In this document: positions 1-4,492 of the stretch, in pieces
Numbering within the stretch: the stretch's first letter is position 1
Layout: every line of letters starts with the position of its first letter
NCBI GenBank assembly: GCA_049514335.1
Contig: JBEKVE010000207.1
Location: 1 to 5,419 of the forward strand
Source: JBEKVE01 sp049514335
Lineage (GTDB): Bacteria; Actinomycetota; Acidimicrobiia; Acidimicrobiales; UBA8190
Reading direction: 5' to 3'
Length of the DNA: 5,419 nucleotides
The notes under the pieces: generated by a model
Seen by the model: the letters and a program-made list of their open reading frames with translations, nothing else
Told to the model about the DNA's origin: nothing
Databases searched by the model: none
Translations under genes and position numbers: made by a program

Positions 1-113
1 CCGACACGATGCCGCTCACGGCGTGGGCCAAGATCCTCATGATGGTGCAGTCGCTGGCGTCGTTGCTCACGGTGGCCCTCGTGTTCTCGCGCGCCGTGAA
101 CATCCTCAATTGA
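1..113 (+). CDS. C-terminal end of a membrane protein, possibly a small ion channel (5' partial)
   Basis: The frame with codons starting at base 3 is open from the window edge to a TGA at 111-113 and gives 36 residues. They begin DTMPLTAWAKILMM and end SRAVNILN. Between them lies one hydrophobic stretch (about residues 11-35) that fits a final transmembrane helix ending in a short polar tail. Thirty-five of the 36 codons end in G or C, which marks this as the coding frame rather than the overlapping frame of the next gene. A DTxP-x-T motif just before a last helix resembles the region after the selectivity filter of two-helix potassium channels, but the filter itself is outside the window, so this family name is only a suggestion. 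The stop overlaps the TTG start of the downstream phosphatase by 4 bases, so the two are probably co-transcribed. Confidence 0.6.
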   Translation, partial: DTMPLTAWAKILMMVQSLASLLTVALVFSRAVNILN

Positions 114-946
114 GCCTGTCCTACCCTGGCGCGGCCATCTTCGACATGGACGGGCTCCTGGTGGACACCGAGCCTGTCTGGCACGACGTCGAGATCGAGG
201 TCTTCGGCCGCCACGGTGTCCCGTTGACCGTGCAGCGCTGCCTCGAGACCAAGGGGATGTTCCTGGGCGAGGTGGTGGCGTACTGGCACGCCCGGTACCC
301 GTGGCACGGGGCGTCGCAGCAGGTGGTGGCGGCCGAGGTCGTCGAGGCCATGGCCACGCACCTGACCCGATCGGTGGCGCTCAAGCCAGGCGTCGGTCAC
401 GCCCTCGACTTCTGCCGGCGCCACGGCGCCCGGCTGGCACTCGCCTCGTCCTCGCCCCGGCGGCTGATCGACGTGGTGGTGCACGGGGCCGGTCTCGACA
501 ACCGGTTCTCGGTGCTGCGCTCGGCCGAGGACGAGGAGGCGGGAAAGCCCGATCCGGCCATCTTCCTCACCACCGCCAAGCTGCTCGGGGTGGAGCCGGG
601 GCGGTGCGTGGTGTTCGAGGACTCCGCCGCCGGCGTGACGGCGGCCAAGGCCGCCGGAATGGCGTGTGTGGCCGTGCCCGAGGCCCCCGTCTCGGAAGGG
701 GGTCGGCCCGAGCCGGGCGCCACCGTCGCTCTGGCCCGTGCCGACGTCGTGCTCCGCTCCCTGGAGGAGCTCGACGACGAGGTGTGGGCGCGCTGTGCAG
801 CTGCCCTGGGCGCGCCGTCCCCGGGCACTGCCGCGCCGGGAACTGCCGCGCCGGGAACTGCCGCGCCGGGAACTGCCGCGCCGGGAACTGCCGCGCCGGG
901 CACGACCGGCGGGTCTATCCCGAAGAAGGCCCCGCCCGCCGGCTGA
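110..946 (+). CDS. HAD-superfamily subfamily IA phosphatase, HxpB/YniC-like (sugar-phosphate phosphatase)
   Basis: This is a predicted cytoplasmic Mg-dependent phosphatase of 278 residues that would remove phosphate from small sugar or sugar-alcohol phosphates. All HAD motifs are visible. Motif I is FDMDGLLVDTEP with nucleophile Asp12 and acid/base Asp14. Motif II is ALASSS with Ser113, motif III AGKPDP with Lys146, and motif IV VFEDSAAG with Glu170/Asp171. The spacing matches beta-phosphoglucomutase, and a helical cap lies between motifs I and II (about residues 20-85). The DTEPVW start, the YWHARYPW cap segment and the VAVPEAP segment resemble E. coli YniC/HxpB, so a hexitol or hexose phosphatase is the best guess; beta-phosphoglucomutase is less likely. 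The TTG start at 110 was chosen because it sits 10-11 residues before motif I, as usual in the family, and overlaps the upstream stop as TTGA. There is no clear Shine-Dalgarno, so translation probably depends on coupling. The tail (238-278) is a low-complexity PGTAA repeat not expected in this family, and its end overlaps the convergent gene by 32 bases. Confidence 0.9.
   Translation: MSLSYPGAAIFDMDGLLVDTEPVWHDVEIEVFGRHGVPLTVQRCLETKGMFLGEVVAYWHARYPWHGASQQVVAAEVVEAMATHLTRSVALKPGVGHALDFCRRHGARLALASSSPRRLIDVVVHGAGLDNRFSVLRSAEDEEAGKPDPAIFLTTAKLLGVEPGRCVVFEDSAAGVTAAKAAGMACVAVPEAPVSEGGRPEPGATVALARADVVLRSLEELDDEVWARCAAALGAPSPGTAAPGTAAPGTAAPGTAAPGTAAPGTTGGSIPKKAPPAG
821..910 (+). repeat. 15-base tandem repeat, five full units plus one degenerate unit
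   Basis: The unit is ccgggaactgccgcg. Units two to five (836-895) are identical. The first (821-835) differs by one base (C for A at position 6), and a sixth copy (896-910) is degenerate. The unit is a multiple of three and lies in frame with the HAD phosphatase, coding PGTAA each time (protein residues 238-262, then PGTTG). Four identical neighbouring copies suggest recent expansion by replication slippage, and copy-number change would keep the frame. Confidence 0.95.
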
Positions 947-1199
947 TGACGTCGCCGTAGTCGGGGAAGTAGTCGCCGATCACGTCCAGTCGGAAACGAC
1001 GCAGGATCGAGGAGGCCGGCTCCCGCTCGAGGAGGAACGCGAAGGACGCTTCCACCAGCTCGGTGGTCCGGGACGGGTCCCACCCGAGGCCCTCGGCCAG
1101 GCCGGCGGGGACCGTCACCTCGTGCACCGTGCGCCGTTCCCCGTCGCGCACCTCGACCCGGTACGCACCATCACCCCCCGTGACGTGGATGGCCGCCAT
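915..1199 (-). CDS. Small conserved-looking protein of unknown function (94 residues)
   Basis: I do not recognise a named family. The predicted protein is acidic, cytoplasmic and 94 residues long, with no signal peptide or membrane segment. The first 30 residues (YRVEVRDG, RTVHEVTVP) look like two or three beta strands. Residues 44-70 (TTELVEASFAFLLEREP, then SSILRRF) look like amphipathic helix, and a VIGDYFPDY segment follows. The general layout recalls short hypothetical proteins I associate with actinobacterial genomes, from memory only. The ATG at 1199-1197 was chosen because the open frame further upstream runs antisense through the peroxidase gene and is not needed. Third positions are strongly G/C except in the last codons, where the gene overlaps the convergent phosphatase (915-946). 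No Shine-Dalgarno is visible; a TACGTT box just upstream could give a near-leaderless transcript. Confidence 0.75.
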   Translation of the reverse strand: MAAIHVTGGDGAYRVEVRDGERRTVHEVTVPAGLAEGLGWDPSRTTELVEASFAFLLEREPASSILRRFRLDVIGDYFPDYGDVISRRAGPSSG

Positions 1200-1207
1200 G
1201 GGGCCCG

Positions 1208-1213
1208 AACGTA
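1208..1213 (-). promoter_or_regulatory. Candidate -10 box for the 94-residue gene
   Basis: On the minus strand TACGTT ends 9 bases before the ATG at 1199. It fits the actinobacterial TAnnnT pattern and would place transcription start at or within a couple of bases of the start codon, which agrees with the absence of a Shine-Dalgarno. No convincing -35 box is seen. Confidence 0.35.
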
Positions 1214-1244
1214 GCCCGCAGCGCACCGGCGGTCGGGGGCGTGG

Positions 1245-1250
1245 GACAAT
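1245..1250 (+). promoter_or_regulatory. Candidate -10 box for the peroxidase/yjbQ unit
   Basis: GACAAT lies behind a TG dinucleotide (TGG-GACAAT, 1242-1250), an extended -10 arrangement. A transcription start near 1257 would leave a leader of about 30 bases containing the Shine-Dalgarno. There is no clear -35. It lies in the 87-base region shared with the divergent 94-residue gene. Confidence 0.4.
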
Positions 1251-1272
1251 GCCGGCGCTGTCCGCTGCCCCC

Positions 1273-1280
1273 GGGAGGAG
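1273..1280 (+). promoter_or_regulatory. Strong ribosome binding site for the peroxidase gene
   Basis: GGGAGGAG sits 6 bases before a GTG at 1287. It is the best Shine-Dalgarno in the window and fixes the non-ATG start of the peroxidase. Confidence 0.85.
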
Positions 1281-1286
1281 AACGAC

Positions 1287-1781
1287 GTGCCTGACATCTA
1301 CGACATCCCCATCCACACCCTCCAGGGAGCGGATTCCTCGCTGTCGCCCTACAAGGGAAAGGCGCTCCTGCTCGTGAACGTGGCGTCGCGCTGCGGCCTC
1401 ACGCCGCAGTACGCCGGCCTGCAGCGCCTGCAGGACACCTACGAGGGGAAGGGGTTCAGCGTCCTCGGGTTCCCCTGCAACCAGTTCCTCGAGCAGGAGC
1501 CCGGCTCCCCCGAGGAGATCGCCGAGTTCTGCTCCGTCAACTACGGCGTGTCCTTCCCGCTGTTCGAGAAGATCGACGTCAACGGACCGGATCGCCATCC
1601 GCTGTACGGCGTGCTCGAGTCCGAGGCCGACGCGGAGGGCAACGCCGGCGACGTGCAGTGGAATTTCGAGAAGTTCCTGGTGTCACCGCAGGGCGCGGTG
1701 GTGGGCCGGTTCCGGCCCGGCGTGGAGCCCGAGGACGCCGTCCTCGTGGGTGCCATCGAAAGCATCCTGCCGGGCAGCTGA
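1287..1781 (+). CDS. Glutathione peroxidase family protein, cysteine type (probably thioredoxin-dependent)
   Basis: This is a thiol peroxidase of 164 residues that reduces hydrogen peroxide and organic hydroperoxides in the cytoplasm; no signal peptide is seen. Both family signatures are present: GKALLLVNVASRCG (residues 24-37) with peroxidatic Cys36, and LGFPCNQF (60-67) containing Cys64. The catalytic tetrad is complete: Cys36, Gln70, Trp125 and Asn126 (QWNFEKFLV). A third cysteine, Cys82 (EFC), is where non-selenium enzymes such as yeast Gpx3 keep the resolving cysteine. The length and the lack of a dimer loop also fit the monomeric thioredoxin-using class. The name is historical: actinobacteria generally use mycothiol and thioredoxin rather than glutathione. 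The GTG start follows a strong Shine-Dalgarno. The stop overlaps the yjbQ start by one base, so the two form an operon. Confidence 0.95.
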   Translation: MPDIYDIPIHTLQGADSSLSPYKGKALLLVNVASRCGLTPQYAGLQRLQDTYEGKGFSVLGFPCNQFLEQEPGSPEEIAEFCSVNYGVSFPLFEKIDVNGPDRHPLYGVLESEADAEGNAGDVQWNFEKFLVSPQGAVVGRFRPGVEPEDAVLVGAIESILPGS

Positions 1782-2200
1782 TGGACAGCACCCTCGTGCC
1801 CGTGGACACGGCGCGGCGACAGGTCGTGGACATCACCGACGTCGTCGACCGGTTCTGCACCGGGCGCGGCGACGGGTTGTGCTCGGTGTTCGTCCCCCAC
1901 GCCACCGCCGGTGTGGCGCTCATGGAGACGGGCTCGGGGTCCGAGGCTGATCTGGTCGACGCCCTCGACCGGCTGCTGCCGCGCGACGACCGCTACCGCC
2001 ACGGGCACGGCTCTCCCGGGCACGGGGCCGACCATCTCCTGCCTGTCATCGTGTCCCCGTCGATGGTCGTGCCGGTGCTGCACGGGCGGCCCGCCCTCGG
2101 GACGTGGCAGCGGGTGGTGTTCGTGGACACCAATGTGGACAACCCCGAGCGCACCGTCCGGCTGAGCTTCGTGGCCGACGCCTCCGCCCAACTGGCCTGA
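1781..2200 (+). CDS. yjbQ: YjbQ/UPF0047 family protein
   Basis: A 139-residue member of the UPF0047 family (TIGR00149), whose E. coli member YjbQ has weak thiamine-phosphate synthase activity; the true cellular role is not settled. Family marks in order are FVPHATAGVALME (residues 37-49, with His40 and Glu49), the DALDRLLP segment (60-67), a histidine-rich stretch YRHGHGSPGHGADH (72-85), SPSMVVPV (92-99) and LGTWQ (106-110). The clustered histidines probably form the metal or anion site. The usual GNSDAH motif is replaced by SPGHGADH, which I take as a subfamily variant. The ATG at 1781 overlaps the peroxidase stop (TGATG), and no independent Shine-Dalgarno is evident. Length is normal for the family. 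An upstream extension of the frame would run inside the peroxidase gene and was not used. Confidence 0.92.
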   Translation: MDSTLVPVDTARRQVVDITDVVDRFCTGRGDGLCSVFVPHATAGVALMETGSGSEADLVDALDRLLPRDDRYRHGHGSPGHGADHLLPVIVSPSMVVPVLHGRPALGTWQRVVFVDTNVDNPERTVRLSFVADASAQLA

Positions 2201-2209
2201 GCGAATCCT

Positions 2210-2235
2210 CCGGGGCCGACGACCCTGCCCCCCGG
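2210..2235 (+). terminator. Weak candidate hairpin after yjbQ
   Basis: CCGGGG (2210-2215) can pair with CCCCGG (2230-2235) across a 14-base loop, ten bases after the yjbQ stop. There is no T-run. It could help end the peroxidase/yjbQ transcript before the promoter of the next gene, but a six-base GC stem is easily found by chance here. Confidence 0.25.
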
Positions 2236-2249
2236 TGCCCGCGTCCCCC

Positions 2250-2255
2250 TACTGT
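2250..2255 (+). promoter_or_regulatory. Candidate -10 box giving a leaderless transcript for the Kelch-like gene
   Basis: TACTGT matches TAnnnT. Its last T is 7 bases before the G of the GTG at 2262, the spacing expected if transcription begins on the start codon itself. No Shine-Dalgarno precedes that GTG, which supports leaderless translation. A -35 box is not evident. Confidence 0.5.
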
Positions 2256-2261
2256 TGGCCT

Positions 2262-3629
2262 GTGAGACGCATGGTGACGGCGTGCGGCGCCGTCGTGCTG
2301 GCGGGCGTGGTGGGCGCGGCGTGCGCCACAGGGGCCGGCATCGCGCCGCGGGGCACGTCCAGCCCGCCATCCACTGCATCGCCGTCCACCGCCCCTGCCG
2401 CCACCACCACGACGGGGCCGTCCTACGCGGCCGGGTGGGGCGTCGTGCCCCCCGGCCCCGTGAACCCGGGGTCGGTGGCGGCGTGGACCGGTACGCAATT
2501 GCTCGTGGACGAGGGGGAGTGCTGCGCCGGGCTGGGCTCGACCGACATCGACGCCTACGACCCCGCCACCCGCACGTGGACGGCTCTGCCCACCTCGCCG
2601 TTGTCGGCGCGCCAGGGGGCGCTCGGGGTGTGGACCGGCACCGAACTGGTGGTGGTGGGGGGCACGGGGCTCCCCGCCGGCAGCAGCGCCGTGCCCGACG
2701 TGCAGAACGCCGTGCCGCTGGCGAACGGCGCCGCCTACCATCCGGCCACCCGGACCTGGACACCGATCGCCCCCGCCCCCACCGCGCTGGAGGGGTCGGC
2801 GTGGAGCGGTGACCGCGCCGTGTGGAGCGGGTCCGAGGTCCTCGTCTGGGCGCCGGCGGCTGGCACCGCGCACGTCTACGCCTATGCGCCGGCGACCGAC
2901 CGGTGGCGCACGATCCCCCTGGGGCCGGCGCCGGAGCTGGCGTCCTCGCTGGCCTCGGCCGAGCCCGACGCCGTGGTGCTGTGGACGGGCACGGGGCTCC
3001 TCGTGTGGCCGGGACCCGGCACCCCCTCGGGCGGTGCCACCACCTCGACGTCGGTGCCCCCCGCCACGTCGGTGCAGGGCGCCATCCTGGACCCCGCCAC
3101 CGGGACGTGGCGGGCGATGGCCCCCGCCCCCATCCCGGCGCGCAACCAGGCCAGCGCGGTCTGGACCGGCACGGACCTGTTCGTGTGGGGTGGGGCCGTC
3201 CCCACCGCCACCGGGTCGGGTGCGGTGACCCCGCGTGCCGATGGCGCGCTCTACGACCCGAGCACCCTGCAGTGGCGGACGCTCCCTCCGTCACCGCTCA
3301 CGGCCCGGTCAGGAGCGGCGGCGGTGTGGACCGGTCGCGAGGTGGTGGTGCTCGGCGGCGAGGGCGTCGCCACCACGTCGACGTCCCCCGACGACGGGTT
3401 CGCGCTGGGCTCGGCGGTCTACGTCCCTGCCTCCGACACCTGGCAGCTGCTCCCCGCCTCGCCCGTGGCGCCCGTCACCGACAACGACGTCGCTCCCGCC
3501 GAGCACGTCGACCTGCGCATCGAGGCGGTCGGGTTCTGGACGGGGTCGCAGGCGCTGTTCACCGGCGGCGAGGTGCCCGGGCTCCAGGCCGCCGGGTCGT
3601 CGGGCGCCACGTGGACGCCCGGCATCTGA
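2262..3629 (+). CDS. Secreted Kelch-like beta-propeller protein, probable lipoprotein
   Basis: This 455-residue exported protein is of unknown function. The N-terminus has a charged start (MRR), a hydrophobic core (about 9-18) and GAAC ending at Cys21, which could be a lipobox although glycine at -3 is atypical; ordinary signal peptidase cleavage is the alternative. A Ser/Thr/Pro/Ala-rich linker (about 30-55) separates this from the globular part. The rest consists of Kelch-like repeats: seven W[TS]G motifs at about residues 75, 124, 188, 241, 301, 356 and 426, most followed by a hydrophobic strand and GG, alternating with six copies of a Y-x-P-A/S-x-x-x-W motif such as YDPATRTWTALP. This fits a six- or seven-bladed propeller, normally a binding scaffold. 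An adjacent cysteine pair (ECC, about 86-88) lies in the first blade. The GTG at 2262 keeps the arginine pair and has a leaderless -10 box. ATG at 2271 is a second option, and GTG at 2235 is unlikely. Confidence 0.82.
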   Translation: MRRMVTACGAVVLAGVVGAACATGAGIAPRGTSSPPSTASPSTAPAATTTTGPSYAAGWGVVPPGPVNPGSVAAWTGTQLLVDEGECCAGLGSTDIDAYDPATRTWTALPTSPLSARQGALGVWTGTELVVVGGTGLPAGSSAVPDVQNAVPLANGAAYHPATRTWTPIAPAPTALEGSAWSGDRAVWSGSEVLVWAPAAGTAHVYAYAPATDRWRTIPLGPAPELASSLASAEPDAVVLWTGTGLLVWPGPGTPSGGATTSTSVPPATSVQGAILDPATGTWRAMAPAPIPARNQASAVWTGTDLFVWGGAVPTATGSGAVTPRADGALYDPSTLQWRTLPPSPLTARSGAAAVWTGREVVVLGGEGVATTSTSPDDGFALGSAVYVPASDTWQLLPASPVAPVTDNDVAPAEHVDLRIEAVGFWTGSQALFTGGEVPGLQAAGSSGATWTPGI

Positions 3630-3631
3630 GC

Positions 3632-3660
3632 GCCGGGCCCGGCCGTGGCCTCGGCGAGGC
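3632..3660 (+). terminator. Palindrome and short hairpin after the Kelch-like gene
   Basis: Two bases after the stop lies a perfect 12-base palindrome, GCCGGGCCCGGC (3632-3643). A small hairpin with a five-base stem follows, GCCTC-ggc-GAGGC (3648-3660). No T-run follows. Together they could act as a weak terminator or attenuator in this 75-base gap, but chance is a real alternative at this base composition. Confidence 0.3.
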
Positions 3661-3692
3661 ATGCCGCACTTGTGCGCGGCTGCCGACCCGTC

Positions 3693-3698
3693 GAGGAT
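3693..3698 (+). promoter_or_regulatory. Shine-Dalgarno or -10 box of the DUF169 gene
   Basis: GAGGAT precedes the ATG at 3705. GAGG is 8 bases away and can serve as a Shine-Dalgarno. The same six bases also have the form of a -10 box whose last T is 7 bases before the A of ATG, with TTGTGC (3670-3675) 17 bases upstream as a possible -35. The sequence alone does not decide between a leadered and a leaderless start, but both point to the ATG at 3705. Confidence 0.45.
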
Positions 3699-3704
3699 GA
3701 CGCC

Positions 3705-4454
3705 ATGACCGACACCTCCACCACCGCTGCTTCGGACCACCGCGCCCTGGCCGACTCGCTCTCCGCTGCGCTGCACCTGGCGGCGCCGCCCATCGGCATC
3801 TCGTTCGAGGCCGACGCTCCGGCCGGCGTCCCCGCCTTCGACGAGCCCATGTCGGAGCCGGCCGCCGACGGCCGGGCCGGGCGCGTCCCGGCGGGGTGCG
3901 TGTTCTGGGTGCGCGCCGCCGAGCGCAGCTTCAGCACCGTGCCCGAGGACCACGGCAACTGCTCGGTGGGCCGCTACACCCACGGGCTGGCCGCCATGGA
4001 CGACATCGCCGGCAACGCCGATGTGGCCGCCTTGCTCGAGTCGGGGTGGGTGGACGCCGAAGCCGTGGGATCGATCCCGTCGATCTCCGAGCGCGCCGAG
4101 GTGATCACCTACGGCCCCGTGGTCGACGCCGGGTCGGTCCCCGACGTGGTCCTGCTGCGCGTCAACGGCCGGCAGATGATGGTCCTGTCCGACGCCTTGC
4201 CGGGGCTTCGCATCGAGGGCAAGCCCCAGTGCCACATCGTGGCGCTGGCCAAGCAAGAGGGGGCGGTGGCCGCCAGCGTGGGCTGTGCGCTCAGCCGGGC
4301 GCGCACCGGCATGCGCCCCGAGGAGATGACGGTGGCCTTCCCCGGGAGCCGGCTGGCCGAGGTCACCGCCGCGGTCGAGCGCGCCGCCTCCATCGACACC
4401 GTGGTGGCCAAGTACGCCGCCGAGGACGCCCGGCGCTTCGCCACCGGGGCCTGA
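3705..4454 (+). CDS. DUF169 family protein (COG2043-like) with four cysteines
   Basis: The predicted protein is soluble, cytoplasmic and 249 residues long, of the uncharacterised DUF169 family (pfam02596). The recognisable marks are a helical N-terminus followed by LAAPPIGISF (25-34), GCVFWVRAAE (64-73) with Cys65, a TVPEDHGNCSVGRYTHGL segment (78-95) with Cys86, the central VITYGPV...PDVVLLRVNGRQ (133-157), GKPQCHIVAL (172-181) with Cys176, and SVGCALSRARTGM (191-203) ending near EMTVAFPG. Cys65, Cys86, Cys176 and Cys194 are the only cysteines and fall in the family's conserved blocks, so they may bind a metal or iron-sulfur cluster; this is inference. The ATG at 3705 was chosen for its upstream GAGG and because the upstream extension lacks family sequence. 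It faces the convergent acyl-CoA dehydrogenase and shows no coupling to the Kelch-like gene. Its function is unknown. Confidence 0.9.
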   Translation: MTDTSTTAASDHRALADSLSAALHLAAPPIGISFEADAPAGVPAFDEPMSEPAADGRAGRVPAGCVFWVRAAERSFSTVPEDHGNCSVGRYTHGLAAMDDIAGNADVAALLESGWVDAEAVGSIPSISERAEVITYGPVVDAGSVPDVVLLRVNGRQMMVLSDALPGLRIEGKPQCHIVALAKQEGAVAASVGCALSRARTGMRPEEMTVAFPGSRLAEVTAAVERAASIDTVVAKYAAEDARRFATGA

Positions 4455-4471
4455 TCCGCCCGGGTCGGTGC

Positions 4472-4488
4472 GCGGGCCGCGGGCCCGC
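4472..4488. terminator. GC hairpin between two convergent genes, candidate two-way terminator
   Basis: GCGGGCC (4472-4478) and GGCCCGC (4482-4488) form a perfect seven-base stem with a three-base loop. It is centred in the 38-base gap between the DUF169 stop and the acyl-CoA dehydrogenase stop, where a shared terminator is expected. No T-run is present on either strand, as is common for terminators in very GC-rich actinobacteria. Confidence 0.55.
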
Positions 4489-4492
4489 CCGC

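Noticed and set aside
23..109. N-terminal extension of the HAD phosphatase starting at GTG 23
   Set aside because: This stretch is the coding sequence of the upstream membrane protein in another frame. The extension has poor third-position bias and no family sequence, and the TTG at 110 gives the usual distance to motif I.
809..816. GGCGCGCC palindrome as a regulatory site
   Set aside because: It lies inside the phosphatase coding region; eight-base GC palindromes are common by chance at this composition.
821..910. CRISPR array
   Set aside because: The repeats are 15 bases, directly adjacent without spacers, and in frame inside a gene.
1200..1598. Longer version of the 94-residue minus-strand protein
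   Set aside because: The extension is antisense to the peroxidase gene and its promoter region. The ATG at 1199 gives a compact, sensible protein.
1658..1780. N-terminal extension of YjbQ
   Set aside because: It lies inside the peroxidase coding region in another frame. The YjbQ family starts where the ATG at 1781 begins.
2235..2261. Upstream GTG start of the Kelch-like protein
   Set aside because: It would put Pro and Cys residues before the arginine pair of the signal peptide and overlap the probable -10 box.
1993..3294. Long minus-strand open frame (433 codons) opposite yjbQ and the Kelch-like gene
   Set aside because: The product is a low-complexity Arg/Pro/Ala-rich chain with no motif. 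It is a by-product of extreme GC content opposite a well-supported gene.
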